A stretch of DNA of 52,597 nucleotides from DATAXI01 sp036266845 (GTDB lineage Bacteria > Verrucomicrobiota > Verrucomicrobiia > Chthoniobacterales > Chthoniobacteraceae), in NCBI GenBank assembly GCA_036266845.1, contig DATAXI010000264.1, forward strand, positions 1-52,597, read 5' to 3'. Of the stretch, positions 7,457-15,897 are shown piece after piece; position 1 is the stretch's first letter; the number at the start of each line of letters is the position of its first letter. The notes beneath the pieces are model-generated. The model made no database searches, had not been told where the DNA came from, and saw only the letters and a program-made list of their open reading frames with translations. The position numbers were made by a program, and so were the translations under genes.

Positions 7457-8476
7457 ATGAAACAATTTTGCCTGGCGACTTTGATTGCTGCTTTCAGTTT
7501 TCTGCCAATTGCCTCTGATGCCGATCAGAGTAACAGCGATCCGAAATGGGGAGACGCTGTCGGCGGATTTCAAATGTCCGTTTCCCTGGACAGCGGCAAC
7601 GCCCTCCTGCATTGCCACGTTCGTAATGCGGAAAAGCAAATGAACAGCTACAACGATTTCGAGATGGGCTATTGCGAAAATATTACGCTGGAGATCAAAA
7701 CGGGCAGCGGATGGGCACCGATTGACGGGTCCATATTTCCACCCATTGCCAACATACGGCGTGGTGCTGTTCCGACCGATTCAAAAGTCCGCAATGTTCT
7801 ACCGGGAGCGATTATCACTGAGACTTGGAACAAAAACCAGCTCCGGGAACAGCAAAAAAAACCTGCAGTTCGTGAAATATGGTCCGTCTTTGACGACGAT
7901 ACCTTCACCATTGATCTGCTCCACCTGACCCTTGCTGAAACTTCCCAAGAAAAAAACTTTGAGGTGCGGGTTCGCTTGAATTTTCATGCGGCATCCCCGG
8001 ATGATAAATACCCATATATTCACGGCGCGGAACTTCAATTGTACTCCCCTGCATTCCCCCTGTCGGCAGAAGTTCTCCCTTCATTTTCATTCCCGCAAGA
8101 GAGGCCGGACGATACGAATATTCTCAGGAAATTGCGAGACCCTTCAAATGACTCACAGCCGGTTTTTAAGGAAATTGCGGAGCAGCTTTCCAAGAGCAAA
8201 GTCCCAACCGAGAAGGAAGCGTGGCGATCCGCCGCGGCCGCGCTCGTCAAAAATAAAGTGGATATTGATGACCGGGAAGGATTTAACGTGACAGGCCTTT
8301 ACAGGTTGGGATCTGACGCTCCTCCGTTTGCAAGCGCCGGAGACTTGATATGGGAGGTGCAAATCTCACGGCATGCGGAAAGCAGCATTAACGATTTGAC
8401 GAAAGTTATCTGGATTTCATCTGCTTCTGGAAAAGCAAAAATAGTCCTCCCTTCAAACCAAAATAATGAACGTTAA
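7457..8476 (+). CDS. Exported protein of unknown function
   Basis: About 339 residues from the chosen start MKQFCLATL, which opens a plausible Sec signal peptide (hydrophobic LATLIAAFSFLPIAS, cut near DAD-Q). An ATG at 7382 overlapping the upstream gene (ATGA) would add 25 polar residues before the signal and is less likely as the true start. The mature protein has alternating hydrophilic and beta-prone segments, two cysteines around residues 50-72 and no membrane segments. I recognise no family. Coupled position after another exported unknown suggests that they work together in the periplasm or at the cell surface. Composition is unlike the neighbouring GC-rich genes. Confidence 0.75.
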   Translation: MKQFCLATLIAAFSFLPIASDADQSNSDPKWGDAVGGFQMSVSLDSGNALLHCHVRNAEKQMNSYNDFEMGYCENITLEIKTGSGWAPIDGSIFPPIANIRRGAVPTDSKVRNVLPGAIITETWNKNQLREQQKKPAVREIWSVFDDDTFTIDLLHLTLAETSQEKNFEVRVRLNFHAASPDDKYPYIHGAELQLYSPAFPLSAEVLPSFSFPQERPDDTNILRKLRDPSNDSQPVFKEIAEQLSKSKVPTEKEAWRSAAAALVKNKVDIDDREGFNVTGLYRLGSDAPPFASAGDLIWEVQISRHAESSINDLTKVIWISSASGKAKIVLPSNQNNER

Positions 8477-8612
8477 ATGCCGAACGGCTTTAGTGTACTG
8501 GCATGTAACAGAAGTATCGCACAGTGTAATACATTATATATCACATGTAAAAATGCACTCAGGTTGCATACAATTTCGGCAACAGAGCAAATCGACCGCA
8601 AAAAAAGAGGGA

Positions 8613-8645
8613 GCCTAGCGGCTCTGTTCCCCTTTTGTCATTTGC
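8613..8645 (+). repeat. 33-bp direct repeat with hairpin, copy B
   Basis: Second copy of the repeat at 6396-6427, with one extra C in the C-run. Here the hairpin core is perfect: GAGCC, loop TAGC, GGCTC (8611-8624), followed by TGTTCCCCTTTTG, which could act as a weak intrinsic terminator for the exported-gene pair. The two copies lie about 2.2 kb apart in the same orientation. Confidence 0.75.
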
Positions 8646-8727
8646 ATCTGGTATCCACGAAAAAACCTCGTTCTTCGTGGACAGGGCGGATGGGGCAACG
8701 TTTGAACATGACAGAACGACATTCGCC

Positions 8728-10263
8728 TTATACCCACAGGTTCCGGTCCAGCGTTCGGTACTGGATCGCCTCGCTCACATCTTCCACGTCGATTCGGTCG
8801 CGTCCGGCCAGGTCGGCAACAGTGCGCGCCACCTTGAGTATCCTGTCATAAGCTCGCGCGCTGAAGTTGAGAGTGGACATGGCGTTGCGGAGGAGTTCGT
8901 CGGATTCCCCGGTGAGATGGCAATGCTCTTTTGACTGGCGGGAGGTCATGCGGGCGTTGCAGGTGGTTTTGCCTTTTCCGAAACGCTCCTGTTGAATGCG
9001 GCGGGCCGTCTCGACGCGAGCGCGGATGGGTTCGCTCGGCTCGCCGGGGGCTTTGCCGGAGAGTTCGTTGTAAGTGACGGCGGGGACCTCGATGTGGAGA
9101 TCGATGCGGTCGAGCAGCGGGCCGCTGATGCGCTGGCGGTAACGCTGGACGGCGACGGTCCCACAGCGGCACTCGCGGCGCGGATCGCCATAGTAGCCGC
9201 AGGGACATGGGTTCATGGCCGCAACGAGCATGAACTCCGCGGGAAAGGTCATGCTGCCGGCGGCGCGAGAGATGGTGACCTTGCCGTCCTCGAGCGGCTG
9301 GCGCATGACTTCCAGTGTGGAGCGTTTGAACTCCGGCAGTTCATCGAGGAAGAGGATGCCGTGATGGGCCAGGCTGATCTCGCCGGGGGTGGGATTGGCG
9401 GTGCCGCCGAGGAGGCCGGCGTCGGAGATGGTGTGATGCGGCGAGCGGAAGGGGCGGGTGGCGACGAAGGAGTTGGTGCTATCCAGCAGGCCGCAGATGG
9501 AATGGATTTTGGTGATATCGATGGCTTCGTCCAGGGTCATCATGGGCATGATGGTGCCGATGCGCTTGGAGAGCATGGATTTGCCGGAGCCAGGCGGGCC
9601 TATCATCAATAGATTATGGGAGCCGGCGACGGCGACCTCGATGGCGCGCTTGGCGTGCTGCTGGCCTTTGACATCCGCGAAATCGACGTCGTATTGGCGG
9701 GAGGTCTCGAAGAGGGATTGGAGATTTGCGCGCACCGGGGCGAGGGGACGCTCCCATGTGAGGAATTCGTAAGTCTCGCGAAGGTTGCGGACGCCGTAAA
9801 CATTCAGGCCGTCCACGACCGCGGCCTCGCGGGCATTGGCCTCCGGGACCACGAGGGCTTTCTTCCCGGCGCGGCGTGCCGCGATGGCCACGGGCAGGAC
9901 GCCTTTGACGGGGCGGACGGCGCCGTTGAGCGCCAGCTCGCCAAGGATGCAGTAATCGGCGATGCCGTTGAGCTCTTTTTCCTGGGCGGCGGCGATCATG
10001 CCGACGGCGATGGGAAGATCGAAGCTGGGGCCTTCTTTTTTGACGTCGGCGGGGGCGAGATTGACGGTGGTGCGGCCTTGGGGCCAGAAGAAGCCGCTAT
10101 TGGCTACGGCGGTGGTCACGCGGTCCCGGCTTTCTTTTACGGCCACATCTGGCAGGCCGACGACGACGACTATGGTCTTGACGGAGGAAGCGGTGTTGAC
10201 CTCGATTTCGACCTCGTAGGCATCGATCCCGTTGACTGCGGCGGAGAAGACTTGCGCGAGCAT
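8728..10263 (-). CDS. comM: YifB/ComM family Mg-chelatase-like AAA+ ATPase
   Basis: Full-length family member (511 residues). The N-terminal Lon-protease-like (ChlI-type) domain covers about 20-140 (GLPDVAVKESRDRV, GPSFDLPIAVG). A ChlI-like AAA+ core follows, with Walker A GPPGSGKS at 222-229, Walker B GILFLDELPEF and the sensor region EFMLVAAMNPCPCG. After a four-cysteine motif (CPCGYYGDPRRECRC) comes the C-terminal Mg_chelatase_C domain (ARAYDRILKVARTVADLAG). In transformable bacteria ComM is a hexameric helicase that promotes branch migration of incoming DNA; others carry YifB with unclear role. The 3' part recurs as two partial copies at 238-350 and 5472-5945. comM is an established insertion hotspot in Acinetobacter baumannii (AbaR islands), though within the gene rather than at its 3' end. 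Confidence 0.95.
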   Translation of the reverse strand: MLAQVFSAAVNGIDAYEVEIEVNTASSVKTIVVVVGLPDVAVKESRDRVTTAVANSGFFWPQGRTTVNLAPADVKKEGPSFDLPIAVGMIAAAQEKELNGIADYCILGELALNGAVRPVKGVLPVAIAARRAGKKALVVPEANAREAAVVDGLNVYGVRNLRETYEFLTWERPLAPVRANLQSLFETSRQYDVDFADVKGQQHAKRAIEVAVAGSHNLLMIGPPGSGKSMLSKRIGTIMPMMTLDEAIDITKIHSICGLLDSTNSFVATRPFRSPHHTISDAGLLGGTANPTPGEISLAHHGILFLDELPEFKRSTLEVMRQPLEDGKVTISRAAGSMTFPAEFMLVAAMNPCPCGYYGDPRRECRCGTVAVQRYRQRISGPLLDRIDLHIEVPAVTYNELSGKAPGEPSEPIRARVETARRIQQERFGKGKTTCNARMTSRQSKEHCHLTGESDELLRNAMSTLNFSARAYDRILKVARTVADLAGRDRIDVEDVSEAIQYRTLDRNLWV

Positions 10264-10445
10264 CCGGGGCGCAGGATGAACGGAGAGGGCACTTCATTAC
10301 AAGAGTTGAAAAGCGGGCGCGGCCACCCCCCCAATTGAGGGAGATTACCGAGAGGGTGAATCCATAAAAATACCTAGAAATCCGAAAGAAAAGACCGGGT
10401 TTGCCGCAGCGGGGGTTGGCGCTGGCGTTGCTACGTATCCGCGGC

Positions 10446-11666
10446 ATGACTGTTCATCAGCCATTTATCAATTTGCACGCGGAGCGCTGCCGGCGCGTCC
10501 TGATGATCACGGGGCGCAGCGATATCGGCGGCGGCCCGGAGCATGTCTATCAGCTCTCGAAGGCGATCGGAGAGTCGGCGACGGTTTTTATTGCCGCGCC
10601 TCAGGAGGCGCCCTACTGGGAGCGGTATCAATCGCTGGGCGGGCCCGGGCGGGTCCTGGAGATTCCGCACCGCCAGTTCAGCCTTGGGACCATTGGGCGG
10701 CTGGCGCGGTTTGTCCATGCCCAGGAAATTGATATTATCCACGCCCACGGACGCGCGGCCGGAGTGATGGGACGGCCGGCGGCGCTGCTGACGGGGCGGC
10801 CCTGCATTTATACGCCGCACGGCGGAACACCGGTCAGCGACCTGCGGACTCTGGTTTACGCGGGAGCTGAGTATCTGCTTTCAACCGTGACCGCGGCATC
10901 AGTGGCGGTATCCCGGACGGAGGCGCAGAGCCTCAATGGGTTGACTGCGCGCCGGAGCCGGATCGAGATTATCCGGAACGGCGTCGAGATCCCTGCCGGA
11001 GTGAAGAGCGCGGAGGAGCGGCTGAGCGGGCCGCTGCGCGTGGTTCATGTGACCCGCTTTGTCTATCAAAAGAACAGCGAACAACTGCTCGATATTATCG
11101 GCGGGCTCCATGAGACGGGCGCAGCCGGGCGATTCGAATTCCTGATTCTGGGCGATGGACCGGGGCGCGCGGCATTCGAGGAAGCGGCGGCGGCGCGCGG
11201 GCTTGCGGGTTATCTGAAATTTACCGGCGCCGTCCGGAACGCCGGCGACTACATCGCACGCGCCTTCTGCATGGTATCCACCTCCCGTTGGGAAGGGATG
11301 CCGCTTGCCCTGCTGGAGGCCATGGCGCGGGGTGTGCCGGTTATTGCGAGCGATGTGGCCGGCAACCGGGATGCTGTCACCTCCGAGGAGACGGGATGGC
11401 TGTACAATATCGGCACGCCGCGGAGCGCGGCGCAGCGGCTGGTGCAGCTTGCGGATAGCCGCGAGCTTTGGATCGCGATGGCGAACGGCGCCCGGCTTCG
11501 CGCGGAGCGGGAATTTTCCGTGAAAAAAATGGCCGAAACCACGCTTCGCCTCTATTCGCGATTCCAGAAACCCGGCATCGAAGCAGGTTCCAGTATCAAT
11601 GCGGCATTCCGGCCCGCCGCTGGATGCGCCGCGCCGGCGGCGAGTGAGGTGCAGCACGCCGCGTAG
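10446..11666 (+). CDS. GT4-family glycosyltransferase
   Basis: About 406 residues with the GT-B fold. The acceptor-side domain has the glycine loop GRSDIGGGPEH and the IIHAHGR motif; the donor-side domain has VTRFVYQKN and LGDGPGR. The nucleotide-sugar clamp EGMPLALLEAMARG has the E-x7-E spacing of retaining GT4 enzymes. It probably adds one sugar to a lipid-linked repeat unit on the inner face of the cytoplasmic membrane. The ATG at 10446 (MTVHQPF) is chosen; an in-frame ATG at 10401 is possible. It is the first gene of the plus-strand exopolysaccharide locus, divergent from comM. The last ~40 residues are a low-complexity Ala-rich tail. Sugar specificity cannot be told. Confidence 0.92.
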   Translation: MTVHQPFINLHAERCRRVLMITGRSDIGGGPEHVYQLSKAIGESATVFIAAPQEAPYWERYQSLGGPGRVLEIPHRQFSLGTIGRLARFVHAQEIDIIHAHGRAAGVMGRPAALLTGRPCIYTPHGGTPVSDLRTLVYAGAEYLLSTVTAASVAVSRTEAQSLNGLTARRSRIEIIRNGVEIPAGVKSAEERLSGPLRVVHVTRFVYQKNSEQLLDIIGGLHETGAAGRFEFLILGDGPGRAAFEEAAAARGLAGYLKFTGAVRNAGDYIARAFCMVSTSRWEGMPLALLEAMARGVPVIASDVAGNRDAVTSEETGWLYNIGTPRSAAQRLVQLADSRELWIAMANGARLRAEREFSVKKMAETTLRLYSRFQKPGIEAGSSINAAFRPAAGCAAPAASEVQHAA

Positions 11667-11711
11667 CCTCCGATTGCCAAAAAAACAACAGCCCAACGCA
11701 AGTCCAGACCC

Positions 11712-13046
11712 GTGAGAATTATTTGTTTAATCACTGCAGCCAGCGTGCTCGCGCTCGGCGCCCTGCGAGCGCAGACGCCGGCGGCCCCCAGCCAGACGGC
11801 AGACTCTTCCGCGGACCAGAGCGGCGCGCAGGGGCCGGCCGATGATGATGCCGCCAGCCTGACGCCGGACGCAGCGCCGGCGCAAATGGCGCCGCCCACC
11901 ACGCCCGAGGAGGAGCAGACTTTCGAGAACTCGTACTACGGCGCCGATACCTCGGACCAGGCGGCGCCTGCCGGTTCCGGGGCGCAAAGCCGGCCCTGGA
12001 AGCTCAATCTCCATGCATCCGTAGGCTCCACTTATGATGACAATATCTTCATTTCGGACACCGATCGCCAATCCGATTTGATTACCCTCATTACCGGTGG
12101 CGGCGGGCTCACGCTGGGAGATTATACAACAAAACAGGGAAGTTATCTTACGGCGGACTATACCGGGATTGGCGAAATCTTCGCCCGGCACACCGATCAG
12201 GATGCCTACGAGCAAAATGCGCTGCTGGACGGCCAGGCGTTGCTGGGGCGCCTGACGATCAAAGGCGGATTTCAATTCGAGGACCTCGCGGACGAGAATA
12301 TCGATATCGGCGCGCGCGTCCAAAGCCGTATTTATACAGGCAATCTCGATGTGCGCTGCGATATCAGCGACAAGACATTTCTGGATCTGACGGCGCAGCT
12401 TACCGATGCGGATTACGATCTCTACGTGGACTCGAACGACGAGCGTGGAGGGCTTTCATTGAACTATCGGCCGGATCCGGTGCTCACACTTGGCCTCGGG
12501 GCGATGGGGGGCGTTCTCAATGTGGAGGATGCGGGCTCGCAAACTTACGAGCAGGGCCTCGTCTCCGCGGCGGCGGACCTTACCGGCAAGTTTACGCTCA
12601 AGGCGAGCGGCGGCGTGGAGGGCCGCCAGTACCCGGACGGCGGCGGGCATACCACTCCGGTGTGGGAACTTACCGCGGATTATCAACCGTTTGCAGCGGT
12701 GGATATTCATCTTACCGGCTACCGGCGGGTAATGAATTCCGCGCTTTATACAGGTTATGATTATGCCGCCACGGGGTTTGACGCCGGGGTCGAATATACG
12801 CTGTCACCCTGTTTCGGCCTGCTGCTGAACGGGGGATATGAGAATACCGACTATCTCAATATCACCGGGGGAGCGAGCCTCTCCCGCTCGGATGACTATT
12901 ACTTCGTGCAGCCGGGCGTCCGCTACACGGCGTCGAGCTATTGCACTGTCGATCTTAATTATATGCATCGCGAGAATGCCTCCTCGCAGAAGAGTTTCTC
13001 ATTCACCAATAACCAGGTGGGTCTGACCGTAAATTTCAAGTTCTAG
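11712..13046 (+). CDS. Outer-membrane beta-barrel protein of EPS locus (BBP2-like)
   Basis: 444 residues starting at a GTG. Residues 1-21 form a signal peptide (CLITAASVLALGALRA-Q). A Pro/Ala/Asp-rich linker runs to about 95. From about 100 to the end the protein is a series of amphipathic beta strands with alternating residues and aromatic girdle positions, closing with VGLTVNFKF, the C-terminal F signature of outer-membrane barrels. This matches the putative beta-barrel porin 2 type often found beside Wza/Wzc genes in exopolysaccharide loci, where it may help polymer pass the outer membrane. The Wza-like and Wzc-like genes follow immediately. The export role is an inference from family context. 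Confidence 0.85.
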   Translation: MRIICLITAASVLALGALRAQTPAAPSQTADSSADQSGAQGPADDDAASLTPDAAPAQMAPPTTPEEEQTFENSYYGADTSDQAAPAGSGAQSRPWKLNLHASVGSTYDDNIFISDTDRQSDLITLITGGGGLTLGDYTTKQGSYLTADYTGIGEIFARHTDQDAYEQNALLDGQALLGRLTIKGGFQFEDLADENIDIGARVQSRIYTGNLDVRCDISDKTFLDLTAQLTDADYDLYVDSNDERGGLSLNYRPDPVLTLGLGAMGGVLNVEDAGSQTYEQGLVSAAADLTGKFTLKASGGVEGRQYPDGGGHTTPVWELTADYQPFAAVDIHLTGYRRVMNSALYTGYDYAATGFDAGVEYTLSPCFGLLLNGGYENTDYLNITGGASLSRSDDYYFVQPGVRYTASSYCTVDLNYMHRENASSQKSFSFTNNQVGLTVNFKF

Positions 13047-13098
13047 CTTTACCAGGAAAACCACACACCAAGCCAACATCCGATAACACATCACTCGA

Positions 13099-13704
13099 AT
13101 GCCTATGAAACACATCACCAAATGGCTCCTGCTCAGCCTGCTATTGGCCCTGCTGATACCGGCCCGCGGGCAGGATACCGCCGAGGGGGCCGCGGCCTCC
13201 GCGCAGAATTACCGGCTCTCGCCAAACGACCTCGTTTACATCAAAGTATTCCAGGAGGACGACCTGACTTCGACGCTCCGGATCGGCCAGGATGGCACAA
13301 TCGCCTTTCCGCTGATTGGCAATGTCAATGTGGGCGGAGAGACCGCGGATGCGGCAGCGCGCACGATTCGCGATCTGCTGGATGCGAAATACCTGGTCAA
13401 TCCCCAGGTTTCACTCACCGTGATTGGTTATGCCAACCGGCACATCACGGTGCTGGGCCAGGTGCAGAAGCCTGGCGATTACAATCTCCGTGAGCAGGAC
13501 TCAGTAAGCCTGCTCCAGGCGATCGGCCTTGCGGGCGGGTTTACCCGGCTGGCCAATTCCTCCGACATCATCGTCAAGCGGAGCGCGGATGGAGAAGAAA
13601 AGATTCTCCACTTTAACGGCAAGACCATGGCGCAGGACACCCGCACCAAGCCCTTCACGGTCATGCCGGGAGACATCATCACCGTCAATGAAAGATTCCT
13701 GTAA
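13099..13704 (+). CDS. Wza-type polysaccharide export protein
   Basis: 201 residues. The N-terminus is a signal sequence (WLLLSLLLALLIPARG, cut near residue 25) without a lipobox cysteine, so it is probably not a lipoprotein, unlike E. coli Wza. The polysaccharide-export domain (about 35-115) opens with YRLSPNDLVYIKVFQEDDL and includes the strand DGTIAFPLIGNV. One SLBB domain follows (about 118-185; ITVLGQVQKPGDY, LLQAIGLAGGFTRLA). It is short compared with Wza and lacks the C-terminal amphipathic helix that forms the Wza outer-membrane pore, so the preceding beta-barrel gene may supply the pore. It ends eight bases before the Wzc-like gene. ATG at 13105 is an alternative start. Confidence 0.93.
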   Translation: MPMKHITKWLLLSLLLALLIPARGQDTAEGAAASAQNYRLSPNDLVYIKVFQEDDLTSTLRIGQDGTIAFPLIGNVNVGGETADAAARTIRDLLDAKYLVNPQVSLTVIGYANRHITVLGQVQKPGDYNLREQDSVSLLQAIGLAGGFTRLANSSDIIVKRSADGEEKILHFNGKTMAQDTRTKPFTVMPGDIITVNERFL

Positions 13705-13712
13705 CTGAAGCC

Positions 13713-15827
13713 ATGAAAAACGTAACTCTTGTTTATCCTTCACGCGACCAGATGACCGGCACCATCTGGGACTTCCGGCATCTCTGCGCGCTCATCCGGC
13801 AGAAGGCCCGCATCATCATCCTGAGCGTCTTCGCATTCCTGTCCCTCGCCTCAGTTTACCTGTTCATCGCGCCGCGGATCTATTCTTCCCGCGCCGTGAT
13901 CTATGTGGAGCAGCGCGACAAAAAGGTGGTCGATATCGAAAGTGTCGAGCAGGAGGACCTGGAGGCCATGGAAGTCATGAAAACCGTGGAGCAAAGCCTC
14001 GGCACGGACGAAATGATGATCCGGGTCATCAAAGCCAACCACCTTGGCGATATCAAGGAGTTTGGCGGAGGCGATCCTTCCAATCCGCCGACGGAAGATC
14101 AGTTGATCAAGTCGCTCAGCAAGCGCGTAGGCATCAAGGTGCGCCGCGGGACCCGCCTCATCGACATTACCGCGAAGAGCAAGGACCCGGAGCTGGCCCG
14201 TGCGATTGCCCAATCCTTTGTGGATGAGTATCTGCGCCTGGATATCGAACAGCGGACCGGCAGTTCCACGATGGCGAACACCTTTCTCGTTCGCGAGGCG
14301 GACCGGCTCAAGGGGGACCTGGAGCAATCCGAGCATGCGTTGCAGACCTATCGCGAGCAGCACAACGCGATCTCGCTGGATGACGGCCAGAACATCGTCG
14401 TGGACGCGCTCAAGGATTTGAATACCCAGCTCGGCCAGGCGCGCGCCCGGCGGATCAACCTGGAGTCCGATCTCAATCAGTACAACCTGATCGGCACCAA
14501 GGATCCCAAGGCGTTGCTCGCGATCCCGAGCATCTCCAGCTCCCCGCTGGTGCTGGATGCGCAACGGCTCGTCAATGACCAGCAGGGAGATATCGCCGAC
14601 CTGAGCAAGCGCTATCGTCCCGCGCATCCCAAGTATATCCAGGCGGAGGCAAAGCTGGCGCAATTAGAGGACGATCTCAGTAAGACGATCGTCCGCGTAG
14701 GCGGTGAAGTGAAGACCGATTACCAATCGTCGCTCGATAGCGAGCATCAGATCGACGCCGCGCTCCAGAAACAGGAGAAGGCTTCCTCGGACCTCAACCA
14801 GATAGCCATCCCGTACAAGGTGCTCGTGCACAATGTGGACGCGGATCGGGATCTCTATCAGTCGATCCTGACGCGGTTGAAGGAGACGGATATCACAAAG
14901 CTGATCGATTCCGATCCCATCCGGCTCATCGAAACACCGCGGGCCAGTTCCAAACCCGTAAGCCCGAAGATTCCGCTGATCCTTGTGGCCAGCATCTTCA
15001 TGGGATTCAGCACCGGCGTGGGCATCTGCCTGCTGCTTCACTCGATGGATACTTCCCTGCACAGCGTGGAGGAAGCGGAGAAAACGCTCAACCTCCCGGT
15101 GATCGCCGCGGTGCCGAAGCTGAGAAAATCGAAGGCAGCCGGGACGTGGAAGGGAATGCCGATGGTGAGCGAGCCATACTCCGTCACGGCGGAGGCGTTC
15201 CGCTCGCTCCGCACCGTGCTTGAGCTCAAGGAATACACGGAACGCCAGGTGCTGCTGGTGACGAGCGCGATTCCGGACGAGGGCAAGACCTTCTGCTCGA
15301 CCAATGCGGCGGTATCCTTCGCGCAACAGGGATATAAGACACTGGTCATCGATACCGACCTGCGGAACCCGTCCATTGCGAAAGCCCTGCATGTTCCCGC
15401 CGGCGCCGCCGGGCTGGTCGATTACCTGACCGGCGCCGTGCAGATGGAGCAGGCTATTTACGCGAGCGAAATCCCGGGGCTGTCGATCATGGCGGCCGGC
15501 GCGGCTGCCCGCAATCCGTCCGAGCTGATCTCCGGCGCCAAGATGGAGACTTTGCTCTCCGACGCGGCACTTGCCGGGTATGAGCGCATCATCCTGGATA
15601 CGCCGCCGGTCAATGCCGTGAGCGATGCGTTGCATCTGGTGAAGTTTGCGACATCCACCTGCCTGGTGGTGCGCGCCTCCTCCACGCCGGCGAAGGCGGC
15701 GCAGCGCGCATACGCGGCGCTGGTCAGCGCGCGGGTCATGGATGCGGGCGTGGTGCTCAACTGCGTGCCCACATTGCAATACCACACTTACGGGACCGCT
15801 TACGACAAGCCGGCCGTCACCGCTTAA
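13713..15827 (+). CDS. Wzc-like polysaccharide co-polymerase with BY-kinase domain
   Basis: 704 residues. A Wzz domain with transmembrane segments at about 33-53 and 423-445 flanks a long periplasmic coiled-coil region. A cytoplasmic bacterial tyrosine-kinase domain follows, with Walker A SAIPDEGKT (about 518-526), Walker A' LVIDTDLRNPS (about 545) and Walker B IILDTPP (about 627). In gram-negative exopolysaccharide systems these proteins set chain length and, by autophosphorylation cycles on a C-terminal tyrosine cluster, control polymerisation and export through Wza. The tail here ends TLQYHTYGTAYDKPAVTA, giving three tyrosines in the last ~15 residues, a short but credible cluster. No separate phosphatase (Wzb) gene is present nearby. 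A strong hairpin follows the stop codon. Confidence 0.95.
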   Translation: MKNVTLVYPSRDQMTGTIWDFRHLCALIRQKARIIILSVFAFLSLASVYLFIAPRIYSSRAVIYVEQRDKKVVDIESVEQEDLEAMEVMKTVEQSLGTDEMMIRVIKANHLGDIKEFGGGDPSNPPTEDQLIKSLSKRVGIKVRRGTRLIDITAKSKDPELARAIAQSFVDEYLRLDIEQRTGSSTMANTFLVREADRLKGDLEQSEHALQTYREQHNAISLDDGQNIVVDALKDLNTQLGQARARRINLESDLNQYNLIGTKDPKALLAIPSISSSPLVLDAQRLVNDQQGDIADLSKRYRPAHPKYIQAEAKLAQLEDDLSKTIVRVGGEVKTDYQSSLDSEHQIDAALQKQEKASSDLNQIAIPYKVLVHNVDADRDLYQSILTRLKETDITKLIDSDPIRLIETPRASSKPVSPKIPLILVASIFMGFSTGVGICLLLHSMDTSLHSVEEAEKTLNLPVIAAVPKLRKSKAAGTWKGMPMVSEPYSVTAEAFRSLRTVLELKEYTERQVLLVTSAIPDEGKTFCSTNAAVSFAQQGYKTLVIDTDLRNPSIAKALHVPAGAAGLVDYLTGAVQMEQAIYASEIPGLSIMAAGAAARNPSELISGAKMETLLSDAALAGYERIILDTPPVNAVSDALHLVKFATSTCLVVRASSTPAKAAQRAYAALVSARVMDAGVVLNCVPTLQYHTYGTAYDKPAVTA

Positions 15828-15852
15828 ACGCTCAGGAATTAGAATAGCCAAT

Positions 15853-15884
15853 GGGACGCAAGGAGTCCGGTCTCCTTGCGTCCC
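15853..15884 (+). promoter_or_regulatory. Perfect 13-bp hairpin between co-polymerase and GT genes
   Basis: GGGACGCAAGGAG (15853-15865), loop TCCGGT, CTCCTTGCGTCCC (15872-15884): a perfect 13-bp stem with a six-base loop, 25 bases after the Wzc-like stop and 13 bases before the next start codon. No T-run follows, so it is not a standard intrinsic terminator. It could be an RNA processing or stability element that lowers expression of the downstream glycosyltransferase, or a mobile palindromic repeat. Confidence 0.8.
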
Positions 15885-15897
15885 GGTCATCCGAGAT

